Origin: Pegoplata infirma
Taxonomy: Eukaryota > Arthropoda > Insecta > Diptera > Anthomyiidae
DNA length: 64,000 nucleotides
Reading direction: 5' to 3'
Assembly (NCBI GenBank): GCA_963921195.1
Contig: OY992538.1
Coordinates: 9,510,330 to 9,574,329, forward strand
Shown here: piece by piece, positions 24,101 through 39,100 of the stretch
How positions within the stretch are numbered: position 1 is the first letter of the stretch
Layout: every line of letters starts with the position of its first letter
Position numbers and translations under genes: made by a program
The notes under the pieces: model-generated
What the model was told of the DNA's origin: nothing
What the model saw: the letters and a program-made list of their open reading frames with translations, nothing else
Databases searched by the model: none

Positions 24101-27100
24101 AAAAACTCGATAACTTCAAAAATATTATTTGGAGAGCTTTTGGTTATATTGCGGTCTTGTTCTACGTGTTGAGGGCTACAAAAATGCTTTTGGACTTTTT
24201 GTTGTGTCGGTTTACCGAGATATGAACATTTTAAAATTTTCGGGAATGCTAAATTTTTTGGATTCAAAGTTAGGACCCATTAGGGTCCACACATGTGCAG
24301 AGGACCGGCGATACAATGGAGAGCCCGACAACCAAAAATGTCCTCCATTTTGCTCTATCTGGCTTAGTTTCCGAGATAGCGCCATTTTAAGTTTTCTTAA
24401 AAAAAAAATTACAATTTATTTTTGCTAATATTAGCAAAAAAGCTTGTAAAAATTTGGTCAACTCTATTTTAAATTTAGAAAAAAAAAATTAGTTCAAACT
24501 TTGTTTAAAATTGCTAATGCGCTAAATGCAGTTTTCAATATATTTTTGCTATAATGCTAATCTCAACTAAAAATTTGCTAAAGGGTAGCTTGGTAGCATT
24601 AGAAAAAAAATAGTAAAGCTAGTATAGTAGAGTGACTCAAAAAAAAAAGTTGATGATGTACCCCCCTCAAAATTAACTTTGACATGTTTTATGAAGATTC
24701 CCAAAATATTTGGGCTCTAGCGATAATCTCCCGTGAGCTAAACCGCGTCAAAAAAGGGTCCAAAAATGGTATTTTTCATGAATAAAAAAATCAGTAAATT
24801 TTTGTTTGTCCAATGAATGACCAAATATAATAGATATCTAGGAATTCTTTGATTCTGCATTAAAACATTTTAAAAATCTAACCACAGACTCGAGATAACG
24901 AGATGTTTATGTCAGTTTTTTGATGCTTTTCAATTCGATTTTACTGAAAACTTAAATAACTTTGTTATTTTTTGTCCGATTTTCACTTCTAATACATCGT
25001 TAGAAAGGTGTTGACCACCGCTTGGGATTTTAGTCAAAAATTAACCCTTAACTGTACTGTCTTACTTTTTTATAACATTTACTTCGACATCATTAAAAAC
25101 CCATTATATAAGCACAAAAAGCATATTTTTGTGCAGAAAACACGTTTAATTAATATATTTGGCCACAATTAATTTAACCCATGCATGACCAAAATATTTT
25201 GGCAAAAATTTTTAAAAAAGTTTTTGCGGAAATTATTGAAAGCTAGTAGAAATACTTTAAAAAAATAAAATAAAAAAGGTTTTTGCGTTTTTTGCACGAA
25301 GATATGCGATTAAGACCAAAATTTGTTTGTATTTTATTTTTAAAATTAATTTGCACATACAAATTTGGAAAAAAAATTTGACCGGGAATGTGGTACACGT
25401 AATAATTATTTGATATTAATAAACACGTCTAGATAAACTAAAAACCTTATTTAATTATATTTTTTTAAAGTATTACAACTAGCTTTCAATAATTTCCGCA
25501 AAAACTGTTTTAAAAATGTTTGCCAAAATATTTTGATCATGCATGGGTTAAATTAATTGTGGCCAAATATAATAATTAAACGTGTTTCCTGCACAAAAAT
25601 ATGCTTTTTGTGCTTATATAATGGGTTTTTAATGATGTCGAAGTAAATGTTATAAAAAAGTAAGACAGTGCAGTTAAGGGTTAATTTTTGACTAAGATAA
25701 ACAAAACATTATTTAATTTTATTTTTTTAAAGTATTACAACTAGCTTTCAATAATTTCCGCAAAAACTTTTTTAAAAATGTTTGCCAAAATATTTTGATC
25801 ATGCATGGGTTAAATTAATTGCGGCCAAATATATTAATTAAACGTGTTTCCTGCACAAAGATATGCTTTTTGTGGTTAAAAAACGGTTTTAAATGATGTC
25901 GAAGTAAATATTATAAAAAAGTTAGACAGTGCAGTTAAGGGTTAATTTTTGACTAAAATCCCAAGTGGTGGTCAACACCTTTCTAACGATGTGTTATAAG
26001 TGAAAATCGGACAAAAAATACCAAAGTTATTTAAGTTTTCATTAAAATCGAATTGAAAAGCATCAAAAAACTGACGTAAACATCTCGTTATCTCGAGTCT
26101 GTGGTTAGATTTTTAAAATGTTTTAATGCAGAATCAAAGAATTCCTAAATATCTATTATATTTGGTCATTCATTGAACAAAAAAAAATTTACTGATTTTT
26201 TTATTCATGAAAAATACCATTTTTGGACCCTTTTTTGACGCGGTTTAGCTCACGGGAGATTATCGCTAGAGCCCAAATATTTTGGGAATCTTCATAAAAC
26301 ATGTCAAAGGTAATTTTGAGGGGGGTACAACTATAACTTTTTTTTTGCCCATATAAGGTGAGTCGGTCTATAGTATAGTATTATTTTGAGTGTAAGACTT
26401 TTGCTAATGGAAAATGTCCCAGAATTTCAGACTTTATGAAAAATGTCTAGGAATCTGAAGCCTTTTCTAAAGGAAAGTGTCTTAAAATCTGATTCATTTT
26501 CTATAGGAAAAATGTCTTAGAAACTATAGGAAAAATGTCTCGGAAAATGTTTTAGACTCTAAAGAAAAAATATCGCAGAATATAGGAAATTGTCTTTAAA
26601 ATATTAAAATGCATCAAGGTGCAAATTTTACTTATATTGGATAGATCTCTATAGAAAAGCGTTTCAGAAGAGATAGATATCTATAGAAAAGTGTTTTGAA
26701 GTAGGAAGAACGTTTCGGGATCTCAGAAATTTTCTGTTGCAAAATTATCTCAGAATCCGTGTATTTTTCTAACAAGTGAAGTATCTCAACCCATATGAAC
26801 CGATTTGCATGAAACGTAAAATATATATAAAAGGGACAATTCTAAGGTTGGGGTGTCTCGACTTATCGGGAATTTAAGGGTTCAAAACATGCACTCAAAA
26901 TATTTTGTAAGTAAATTCAACTGAAAAAACGTTTAAAACAACCGTTTTTCCTTTTAAAAAACGGACTACTTATATTTAATTTGAAACAACATAATTTTTC
27001 AGTTATTATTAAACGTTAATAAATGACTAGACATTCCGTAAAAACAAACGATGTTTCAGTTATTTTAACTGTTTACATTTTTTTACTTTGTGAAGTAAAA

Positions 27101-30100
27101 ATAAAATTTTTTGAATAACAAACTACAAAAACCGTACTTCTGTAAAATTTTACGGAATAATCAGTCACAAATAATTTAACTGATAAAAATATTTTTCCGT
27201 AACTTTTGTAGTTTATTGTTTTTACAACTGTATAAATCATTCAATATTTTATTTTCCTTGAAAAACAAACGATAAAACGTTTAAAACAACTTTAACTAAA
27301 AACTTTTTGAATAACCGTAAATAGTTACTGTAAAACTTTTCTGGGTGTGGGTCAAAAAATGGCGAAAAAACGTTATTTGGATTTTTCAGCCATTTTTTTC
27401 TAAGAAACTATATGGTGTTTACATATGAGAAGAAAGGTTTTTTTAATGCCTATCCAACGGTGGCATAACCTTGTAAAAGTTCGGCTTACTTAAATACTTT
27501 TTTCACGAAAATGTGTAAATTTTGGGGGGTATTTATATGAAGACATAGACCTACGATGTCCATATGAATACGAAATAATCTTTACTAATTTTAAGTCGAC
27601 ACGTATTTTTGCCCTACACCCAAAAAAAAAAAAACGTGGATATTCAATACTAAAAATTTAACTAAATTTTAGTTCAAAAGGACCTAGTGCAGAAATTGGT
27701 AACCAATACTAAAATTGTTTACTAAAATTATTGAAAACCAGTAAAAATTACCAATTTAGTACTTTGAAAATACTAAAATTTGTAAATTATTAGTAGATTT
27801 TGGTATAAAATCACTTACTCAACCTTTTACTGTAGAATTATTTTGAGTGTAGAGGATATTCCTATTAGTTCGGGAGTTATCAAAATTTTCCCGAAGGTCC
27901 ACTTTGTTTCATAAGGGGACAACGAAATTTTAAAACTCTGATATGGCCGATAAGCCGAGACACCCTAACCTTAAAATCGTTTTTTTTTTCTATATACATA
28001 TTTTAAGTTTCAGGCAAATCGGTTCATAAGGGTTGAGATACTTCCCTTGTAAGAAACAAGTTTTTAGATTATGCTTATTTTTCAATATGCAAATTTGGAC
28101 ATTTTTCTAAATATTAGAATTTTTTGGTGAGTATATTGGAATCAGATAATTTTTCCATAGCAATAATTTCACAAATGCTAAAAGCTTTTCAAAAGCTCTT
28201 TCTGACTAAAGTAAACTTTTTCTATAGTGCCAATTTTTTTTTTTTTGCAATTTTCGCGAAAATGCGAATTATTATAGAAACACTGGGAAACACAGGTATT
28301 TTATTTTTGGCCAAACTCTCAGAATTTTTTGGTCCGGTTCATGTGTACACTGTACAGCGTAAATTTTAAATTTGTTGGACGGTGTAATGGGTTCTGAAAC
28401 CTATGTTTGAAACGAAAAATTTTGCTGGGTATCCTGGGTGTATCTGTATATTTATGTTTAAAAATTAATAAGTTTCGCTGTCATAACATTAACATTTTTT
28501 GTTCCACTGTAATTAATTCACTTGATAATTTTTGGCTTTAATTTGTTTAGATAACAAATTACTGCTTAAATTCTAATCGATAACAGACAAACCAAATTTT
28601 CTAGCACTTAAATCTTAAAAATAGCATACGTGAATTTCACAATAATAACAAAAACTTACCAGCATATTTCAAAGTAAATCCCAAATCTTTAATCAATTGA
28701 GCATCACGTTTAGCCTGTTCCAAAACAGGATCTATAATAATGGCTTCATTGGTATTCAAATCAGCCAAAAGATAAGTATAAGTGCTACTTTCAGTATCAA
28801 ACAGCTGAAAAATAATTAAAAGCATTAAGTTAAAAAGCTTATTAATTAGAAATTAACACTCTGGACTTACCTGACGGAAAAAGAAATCGGTTGAGAATGA
28901 AATACGAGGTAACATTGTTGTGGAACAGTGATGTAAACGTAATTGGTGGTATTTCGTAAAAAGATTGGAGGTTGTTGCGTTAGCTGATTTAGAGACTAGC
29001 GTTTTTGATTGGTGCAGTAATGACTGACGTAAAGTTGAATATAAACTAAGCACTGGCAGTTTCATGCTTAAAGCTTTTAGTACTTTTCTACTTGTTTTTT
29101 AGTAGACGGTAGATTATAAAAAAATGTCGGCTATGGTTGTTGTTATCTAAAAGTCTCACAGCACAACAATTTAATACAGTGTTTATTAATTGTTAGGGAG
29201 GGGTTGAAGGGTTAACAAAACAGATTTATTAATAATTTTTTACAGTTTTAATAAAACAATAATGAAACCCTTTAATTTATTCAATAAAAGTTTAAAGTTT
29301 TTACATAATAAATTTATAACAAAAAAAAACTCAACATTTATTATGGTCGGAAGTTGTTGTCAAACTAAAAAATCAATTCAAATTGTGTTAAAGTGTTCCC
29401 CCATTGGCACACAAGTACTTACCTTTTTGTTTACTAGTTTTTATGAAGTCTATTATTTACAATTACAATATTTACACACTTTTTCCATTACGATTTTCCA
29501 CTGTATTCTTTAATTTCTTATGCGTCTTAAACTGTCATCTCGAAAAAACAGCTGTCTTTAGGCATATGATTGTGTATTAAAATTTTAATTTTGTTTTTTC
29601 TTTCGTTATGCTATTCGTAATTTTTTAAGCTTTTATAAGTTTTTACGAAAAAAAAAAACTTTTAAGCTTTTTTTAGTTTAAACTTTAAAGAGCTTATACG
29701 TGATCAAAATTCATAATGATAGAAGACCCACCGAATAGTAAGTAGTAGCCGTTTTTTTTTTGGTGTGAATAGATTTATTGTCTGCCGTTTTAAATTGAAT
29801 TACAGAAATTTTTAATTATTTGTTCCATTTTTGGGTAAATTCTTATTTAATTGAAATTTATTACGTGTGGTGTGTTGTTATTCAAATTAATTTAAAAAAA
29901 AAACTATTATAATTTCTTTAATGGACATCGCAATTTAAGTATACAATAACCCAGCAAATACTGGTAACACGGTTGGGAAATGTGGCACAATAGTGCCATT
30001 TTTGGCACTATTCAATGTTCAGTGGCACCATAAAAAACTGTTTTGGCCCTTTTTCATTCTCACCTAATATTGGTAAATTTTTTTTTTAAATAAATTAAAA

Positions 30101-33100
30101 AAATTTGTTTTAGGAAAATTGAATGAGTTTCCAAAAGTCAAAAAGTACCACATTTCCCCCACAGAATCCTACTTTTTATTTTTCTTTAACCCTTTAACGA
30201 CCACTTGTGAGTATACTTGATTGAGGGTTTTAGCGATTAATTTTTTTTTCCGGTAAAAGATAAGTTCCAAAATAGGAATTGTGAAAAGTGTTAGTAAGAA
30301 GTGTTCAAAAAGTCTCTCATTAGATCCCCTTACCCACTCTAAGTCCGCAAAGATTGTAAACTAAAATTGATACCTAGGGACAAAAGGATCATTACTTGTC
30401 AAGAGAAATTTAGCTCAAGAAGCGGGTTAAGAGATCCGATATTTTAAAGAATAACAATTTTTGAATAGATCTTAATAACAACAGCGAAATAAAAAGAAAA
30501 ACAAAATCGCTTTGGCCAAAAATGTATGGTAAAATTTGTTTGGCCCTTTCAATCCATTTTGGCCCTTTTTAGACTTCAACTTGGCACTAATCAAAAATTC
30601 TCAAATACCAACACTGACTGGTAATGCAGCCGCGGATATAGCAACTAATATATTATTATATCATGATAATCATACGCACCCATATTCAATTTTATACAAA
30701 TACAGCAATTTTTGGCGTATGGTCATTAACTTACTTTAATTTTCAACAGGGTAAGGAATGGCACATGGCACATCTAAAATGTGTCCATAGCATGGCACAC
30801 TGCGCATGTGTGAACGCATCGAAATATTGGTTTAGGACCCCAATAAGTATATTGGGCATTTCATGTCAAATCAGACACTTTGAAATTATTTTTTTAGATT
30901 TTCCGAATTTGCTTACATATTTATTCTTTTTGTTGTATTGGCAATATTTACCGAGATATGAGCATTCAAAAATTATTGGGAATACCAACTTTTTTTAAAT
31001 CCAAAGTTAGGACCCATTGTGGTTCACACATGTGAAGAGGACCGGCGATACTATGGAGAAGAGATGGGCGCCTGAGTGATATTTGACTAACACTCACTCA
31101 CGCTCACGACAGAAATTTTTGAATCACGCACAATCACTCACGAGCATATTTTTTCTACTCACTCACAATCACGTGAGTAAAATTGAATTCAGTCACAATC
31201 ACGCGTGATCACGCGTGAATCACGTAAATCACGCACTATTCTGCCATCTCTACTATGGAGATCCAAGGAACCAAAAATGGCCTTCATTTTGCTCTGACAT
31301 CGCCATTTTAAGTTTTGAAAAAAAAAAAATTTCCCCGAGTTGTAAAAATTTTACTAAAATAGTGGAAAAAACTTCCTCAAATCTAAGAGGATAAACTACA
31401 CTAAGAAAATTATGTCATTAACTGTTTGTAGGTTATTTTAAAAAGTAATCAGTAAAGTCATTTTAAAAGAAAAATCACTTATTTTATAAAGGATTTAATT
31501 TTTTTACTGTTTCTGTAGTTTAAAAAAAATAATTTACTGTATTAAAAACGAATTCTCTGTTACATTTAATTTCGGCAGTAAAAAATTTCTTCTATAGTTT
31601 TACTGTTTTTCAATACAAAATAACTGAATATTCACTAGTTTTTTAATGTTTTGGTTAGTCATTAAATTAACATTTAAAATTGACTGTAATGTGTTTTTAT
31701 TTTAAATGAAAAAACAGTGGAATGGTTTTTAAATAAAATTTCATTTGTTTTAAGTGAATATTCACTGGAATTTACCTACATAATTCTTTGAGTGTAATTG
31801 GTAGAAAATTACGTCCTAAAACTAAAGAAGAAGAATATGTCTTAGAAATAAAGATTTTTTTCTTATACACTCAAAAAAAAAAACTGTAATGTTAGCAAAA
31901 AAAGCTTGTAAAGCTACACTCAAAAAAATAACTTAGTCAAAATATTAGTAAAAGGTGTTGTAATTTACTTAAACCAAACTTTAGCAAAAAAAATTGTAAA
32001 AATTTAACTTTTACAGTTTTTTGGGAAATTTACTATTGGTAAAATACAATAATTTTTTGGTATTTTTACTATATTTTCTTGCTAGTTTTTTTTTTTTATT
32101 TTACTATAATTTTAGCAAAAATATTAGTATTTTCCTTAAAGAAATGGTAATACTTTTTATTTTTTTTTTCTTAGTTTAAAAAAAAAAATAGTTTCAAGTG
32201 TTCTAGTGTGAAAAAAATCATTGCAGATTGATGATGCTGCCAACACCATAGCAAAGTAGCCATCCATCAACTGCATGTGCGCTGAAAAATAGGCTACACA
32301 ATTTTTAGTATTTTTTACCATATTTTTTGCTAATTTTACCATATTTTTTGGTAATTTTATATAAAATTTTTTTAAAATTTGCCACCTAAATTGTTAATAA
32401 AAAGTTAATAATTTTGAAAAATTATTTTTTTAAAATTTTAACACATAGTTAGATATCTAATCTTCAATATCCAAAAGTTTTTTTTTTATTTTTGTTTTAA
32501 ATACATGTGAAAAAAATTAAAAATTCGAAAAAAAATTGTTAATTTTTTACAAATTTTACCTGAAAATGTAAGAAATTTCTTGTGTAGACTACTACGCAAA
32601 TCTCATTTGTTCTACTTAAGCTAAAAAAATGACGCAAAAAAAAATAAAAAAAGTGAAGTGTTGTCCTTTAAATTTTTTGTTTAAAGTGTTTAAGTGAAAA
32701 AAAAATCATTTTGGATTTTGATGTTGTTGGAAGTCCAGTTACTGCAACTACAGCTGCTGAGAAGAAGGAAAAAGAAGATGCTGCCACCATCAAGCCGAAG
32801 AAACCATCCAACAACTGAAGTAATATGCTGCTATTACTACATTTAAAGAATGTGGTGCTCAAAAACAGACAAAAAATTTTTTAGTATATTCACCAAATTT
32901 TAAATCAACTACTAATCAGAGAAAAAAAATTACTAAATAAAACAGTTTTTTTTACCAAATTACAAATTTTTTATATCTATTTCAATTTTACCATTTTTTT
33001 GGTAATTTTACCATATTTTTTGATAATTTTACAAGGTTGATTTTTTACAAAAATAAAATGGTATTCTTGTAATTTTACCATTTTTTTCCTAATTTTTTGA

Positions 33101-36100
33101 TTAGCAAAATGGTTTTGCTAATATTACCAAAATTTTTGCAACGTCCAAAACTACAGTTTTTTTTGCTAATTTTAACCATTTTTTTTGCTAGTTTTACAAT
33201 ATTTTTTTTTTGAGTGTACAATAAAATTTGCTGATTTTGAACCCACATGCTTGAAAACTGCATTAGTGGCGAATGATTAATATTGTAATTGCCTTTAAAT
33301 AACAATCATACGCATCGGTGTCCAGTGATTTATATTAATAATTGCCTTTAAATAACAATCATACGCAACGGTGTACAGAGGTTTATTTTAATAATTTGGC
33401 TATTCAGTAAATAGGTACTGGACCGATTGCAGCAAAATTCATACCAGTCATAGCTGAAGTAATTTTGAGCTTAAGTTTGGAAACTGGACCCTTCATGTCC
33501 AATAAGGGCACCACCAGGGGCCTTTAAAGTAGGACATGTTTAGTACACAAAAACTTTAAATGCTTTAATATCACCAACTTTAAATGCGTGTAAAATAAAA
33601 TCTAGCTCTGACCTAAAAAAAGGCCTTGAGGGTTTTGTTATGGAAAACGTCAGCTTTCATTTGCTTTTGGTTTCATCCCATTCCGATTCCGAAAGTTCGA
33701 TTTTGTATCACTGTGTAATTAGTTAACTAATTTTTTTTTTTGAACTTAGTTCATACACATCTTAGAACCGCATTGGGTTCGGACCCGATAGGTCCAGACC
33801 CCGATGGGCCTAGACCTAGTTGGGTTCCTTTAAAATTGTCATAGTTTTTGATCCAAAATTTGTGTCCGTTTCGCTCTACCTTGCTTAGTTTTTGAGATAC
33901 GTGATTATAGGGGACCACTGGGATCTTGATAATTAAAAAACTCGATAACTTCAAAAATATTACTCGGAGAGCTTTCGACTATTTTGCGGTCTTGTTCTAT
34001 GTGTTGAGAGCTACAAAAATGATTTTGGACTTTTTTTAAGGATGCACATTTCATTTAATACACATATGAATTGCGAAGATCAAGGGGGGATATTTTTTAT
34101 TATTGCAGAAAGATGAGACTTAACATTCGTAACAAAATTCACCTCAAATTTCACCTTTTTCATGCATAAATATTTTTTTGAAAAAGATGATCTCTACTGT
34201 TCGAAAAAACGAACACTGGATCAAAATGGGTTAAACAAGTTGGAGGGTATAAAAGATTCATCACAGCCGAATTTAACACTTTCAATTGTTAAAGTTTACA
34301 TTAGCCTTACTTTAACAGAAATCATAATTTAAAAAAAAAAATGGGCACGATAAGTTCTAGAGAGTTTAATAATCTACAAACCAAAAAAAAAAAAAAGTCA
34401 TCAAAATCGGTTCAGTAGTTCTTGTTGTACAACTGCAGCCGATTTAGTGGCAATTCTAGTTGACCAAATTTTGAATTATAAAACTTTTAAAAATACATAT
34501 AACGATAGTTTGTCTTTTAAATAAAAAAATAGTATTAACAAATATTGAGTATTTATTTTTTTAGCTGTTTAAAAATGTTTAATATTAATGCTGATTTAGA
34601 CGTAACAACACCTCAAATTCTATTTTTTTTGCTGTAAATTGAATTTTTTTTATCTACACCATTTACAGATGTAATTCGAAAAAGATCAATTGTAATTCGA
34701 AAAAGATCAATTGTAATTCGTAAAAGATCAATTGTAATTCGTAAAAGATCAATTGTAATTCGAAGATTCCAATTGTAATTCGAAAAATATCAATGGAAAT
34801 ACAGTTGATATTTTTCGAATTACAATTGGAATCTTCGAATTACAATTGATCTTTTACGAATTACAATTGATCTTTTACGAATTACAATTGATCTTTTTCG
34901 AATTACAATTGATCTTTTTCGAATAACAATTGATCTTTTTCGAATTACAATTGATCTTTTTCGAATTACAATTGGAATCTTCGAATTACAAATGGACTCT
35001 TCGAATTACAATTGGAGTATTCAAATTACAAATGGAATCTTCGAATTACAAATGGAATCTTCGAATTACAAATGGAATCTTCGAATTACAAATAGAATCT
35101 TCGAATTACAATTGATCTTTTTCGAATTACATCTGTAAATGGTGTAGTAGCAGTTTGTTTGCTGGGTTATAAAAAAATGAAGAAGGTTCTAAAAAATTCT
35201 TCCAAATATATAAATAATTTTAAAGTTGATTTTAGTTTCGTGATTGATTTCTCTATTCATTGATATTTTGTATGACGCCTATATAAAGTTTTCATACATT
35301 ATATTTTTGAATTCATTTTACTTTTTCCGGTCAATAATTATGTTGATTTAGACTTACATACATACATTTGGTAGGTACATATATAAATATTAATATTATA
35401 GTTAATTAAAAAAAAATTTAATTAAATAAAATTATATACAAAAAGGAAATCAACCATACTTAGTTATTTTTTGTAACCATAAAAACTTAACTATAATTGC
35501 ACGCATGCGTAATGATGAACAAAAAAAGCATTAATGAATTTATCATACATACATTACATTGTACATAAATATAATAAATTAAATGAACTGATTTGAACTT
35601 CACAATAAAAAAAATACACACTTTTGAAAAACGACAAGTGAGAGAATACGGCAGAGCCGAAACTTATATACACTTTATCAAAAAACTTATAAGAAAAGTT
35701 CTGCCATGAGAGAAACATTTTTTTTTCTCTGGACCGATTTGGCCCATTTTCAAACTTAAACTAGACTTTGGGACATATTTCTAACAAATTTTAACTATCC
35801 CTTGATTGGTCTTTGTCTTAATTTTAAGATACAGATTGGCGGACATCGCTAAATCAACTTAAATCGATTAAGAGAAATCAATCTCAAATCCCCCGATTTT
35901 GAAAAATCGGTAAATATAAAAAAAATAGCGGCATACCCGTGTTAAAATTGATTAGATTTGATATGATCTGTTCAGATCCAATAACAATTATTATAAGCAT
36001 ATAGTTGTATCGGATCAGATCTTTTAGACCCGAGTTTTGTCTCCATATTCGAGATCTGTTTGGAGACACACAGATCTCGAAATTGAGAATAAATCTTATA

Positions 36101-39100
36101 TTTAATAGATCAAATTTGTTACAATAATAAGATCTTGACAGATTTAATTAATTTTTACATTTATTTACTTTTTCAAGTGTTAGCTAAACAAGATATTGAT
36201 ATAAATTTTCACAAGATATTCCCAGACCGACACTTCTTTGTGTTACAAACGCAATAACAAACTGAACATACTTCCATTTGATTTCAATTATAAAAAAAAT
36301 AAAAGTGTAATTGAAATCTTTAGTTTACCACCCATGCAATAGACACAATGAATATGTTTTATCATTTGATTTTTGGGGGAACACATTGTCTTGATGATTG
36401 TTAACAATTGTTTAAAGATAGTTGGGTCGGTTGGTTGGCTTGGCTGGCTGGCTGGGTGTTGAATAGACGTTTTTCAATGTTTTGATATTTATATCAAGAA
36501 AAACCAACAAACGAAATGCCAAAACAAATAATAAAAAAAAAATTTATACAATTTTTATGGCGAAAGTAATTATTGAGGCATTAAAAAAAAGATGTTTTGA
36601 AGGTGTAGTTTAACAACATTGCCAAATATTTCATAAACGCAATTGTTAATTATTACAGTTACATTTTGAATTTTATTTCGTTCAAGTTAAATGAACTAAA
36701 CTACAATAAAAAACCCCACAACTAAAATTTCAAAAAAAAATTCCTTGAAATTATGTAGTATATGAGTTTTTCTATAATTAAAGTAATTTTTACTAAAATA
36801 TGGGAAATTTTCCTAACTATAAGGAAACAACTTTCATACGTTCGTATACTTAAAAATAGTTTATGGTTTTCTTAAAATGCAGTTCTTTAATATATTTTTT
36901 TTTTTTTTTTTATATAATTCATTTATTTACAATCTGTTTTTACAACAATAAGCAAATTTTATAATCTTATTTTAACTTAACCTAGTCTGGATCTTTATCC
37001 AGTAAAATATCTACAAATTAATTCATTTGTAAGAGATCATTTTCTGTAAGGTAAATCTAAAATATGAAACCTTTTAAGTCTATTGACTTCTTCGGTTTCA
37101 TCTAAAAGGCATATTGCTAAAGGATTACTATGAGTACTAAGTCTGTCTAGGTATCTTGTGGTATGTTTATTTATCTCATCTTTAACTGTTGAAATCTGTA
37201 AGTCTTTGTGAATGTTGTTATTTGTTATGAACCAAGGTGCATTTGCTATTAATCTTAGTGTTTTGGATTGGTATCTTTGGAGAATTTCAATATTTGAATT
37301 ACTAGCGGTGCCCCAAAGCTGTATACCGTAAGTCCAAACAGGTTTCAATATCGTTTTGTAGAGCAAGAGTTTATTTTCTAGTGAAAGTTCAGATTTAGAA
37401 CCAAGTAGCCAGTACATTTTTCTCGTTTTTATCTTTAATTGTTCTCTTTTTGCCTGAATATGTTTTTTCCATGTGTTTCGTCGGTCGAGGTGGAGACCAA
37501 GATATTTGACAGTTGTTTGTTTAGGAATTTCTGTACCATTTAAAACAACAGCTGGACAATCTTGTCTTCTTAAAGTAAAAGTAATATGTGCGGATTTGTC
37601 GGTATTTACTTTAATATTCCATTTTCTCAACCACCCTTCGATATCATAAAGTTGTTGTTGAATCATTTCTGAAGCAATGACTGGTGAATCATTTGCTGCT
37701 ATTAATGCAGTGTCATCAGCATATGTTGCGACGGTTACAGTTTCATTTGTAGGCATATCATATGTAAAAATGGTGTAAAGAACAGGTCCTAGAACACTGC
37801 CTTGAGGAATACCAGCTTTTATTGGACATATATCCGAAATTTGGTCGTTAACTTTTACGTAAAAGTACCTTTTTTCTAGATAGGATTTAAAAAACAAATA
37901 ATATGGAGCTGGAAGCAGCTTCTTTAGTTTAAAAAGAATTCCCTGGTGCCATACTCGATCAAAGGCCTGCTGAATGTCTAAAAATACAGCTGAACAGTAT
38001 TGTTTACGTTCCAAAGAATCTCTTATCACGTTGAGTATACGATGACATTGCTCGGGAGTACCATGATTATGCCGAAATCCGAACTGATGTTCTGGAATTA
38101 TGCTTTCTCTTTCTAGTATTGGAAGTAACCTTCGTAGGAATATTTTTTCAAATAGTTTTGAAAAAGTTGTTAAAAGACTAATGGGTCGGTAAGATGAAAT
38201 TATATTTTCTGGCTTGCTTGGTTTGGGTACCATTATAACTTCAGCGTATTTCCATTGATTTGGGAAATTTTGTAATCTTAAAATTGAGTTGAAAATTAAA
38301 GTAAGAAAAAGTATACCTTTTTTTGGCAGACTTTTAGCAACTGTAGCTGTTATTTGGTCATATCCAGGTGTTTTTTTGTTATTAAGCATAACAATTTCTT
38401 TTTGCACTTCTTGTGGAGGAATATGAGGTATAGGGAGATCCATTTGACAAGGACAACTTAAAAACTCTTCTATTTCTTTAACATCGTCATCACTATTGAA
38501 ATTGAACGGTTGAAAGGTATTTTCCAAATAATTAGAGTACGCGTCTGCCTTATTTTTATCTGATCTACACCAGCTACCATTTATATCTTTAATGGGTGTG
38601 TTTCTTTTAATTGGTCGCTTTATATATTTTGTTGCATTCCAAAGGCAGTGCTCGTCATTTTTTGATACATTAATATTGAGGCTTTTTAGAAAGTTAGCAG
38701 TTTCTTCATTTTTAAAGTCTCGGATACGAGTTTTTACCTGATTTGAGGCTCGGTTAAAATTTCGTTTGTCAATAGGACTTCTGGAAGACTGCCAAATTCT
38801 TCGCAATCTCCTTTTGTTTCTTATTAGTGCTTGAATTTCAGCAGATATCACAACTCTATTACGAGCATTTCCAGCAGCTTCAACCACAGGGGTTGACAAT
38901 GCTCCCGCTTCGTGGATTAAATTTGTAAAATTTTCAACAGCCAAATAAAGATCTGTACCATTGTTTATTGGATAATTAAGATTAATGTTTTTATCTATCC
39001 AGTATTTAAAAGCTTCCAAGTCTGTTTTTGGAGATAAAATATTTATTTTTTTTTGTATTGTTTGTAATACAGTACAAAAATTTAAAATTATTGGAGAATG

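Larger units (their letters stand above)
26770..28055. repeat. Inverted repeat with about 100-bp arms in ETHE1 intron 2
   Basis: The arm GAAGTATCTCAACCCATATG...TCGACTTATCGG (26778-26872) returns inverted at 27950-28052 (GCCGAGACACCCTAACCTTA). Two smaller MITEs (26892-27349 and 27617-27849) lie in the loop. Confidence 0.65.
31868..34030 (+). mobile_element. CACTCAAAA-type element, copy 3, interrupted and truncated
   Basis: Left end CACTCAAAAAAAAAAACTGT as in copy 1. It resumes at 33219 (CAATAAAATTTGCTGATTTT) after the nested element, is cut again at about 33246, and the GGGTTCGGACC interior runs 33715-34030. The right end is missing. Confidence 0.65.

Noticed and set aside
29716..29742. Possible plus-strand first exon ATGATAGAAGACCCACCGAA followed by GTAAGT
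   Set aside because: Seven codons before a donor, with no plausible partner exon on the plus strand downstream. Probably chance.
34930..35115. Repeated [15 protein letters not shown] open frames here and at 41491-41760, 41923-42192, 42255-42575
   Set aside because: They are translations of a 20-27-bp DNA array inside palindromic elements, open in several frames on both strands. No independent coding evidence.
34657..35144. CRISPR-like direct repeats with spacers
   Set aside because: Units are variable, arranged as a palindrome with transposon-like ends and TA flanks, in a eukaryotic genome with introns.
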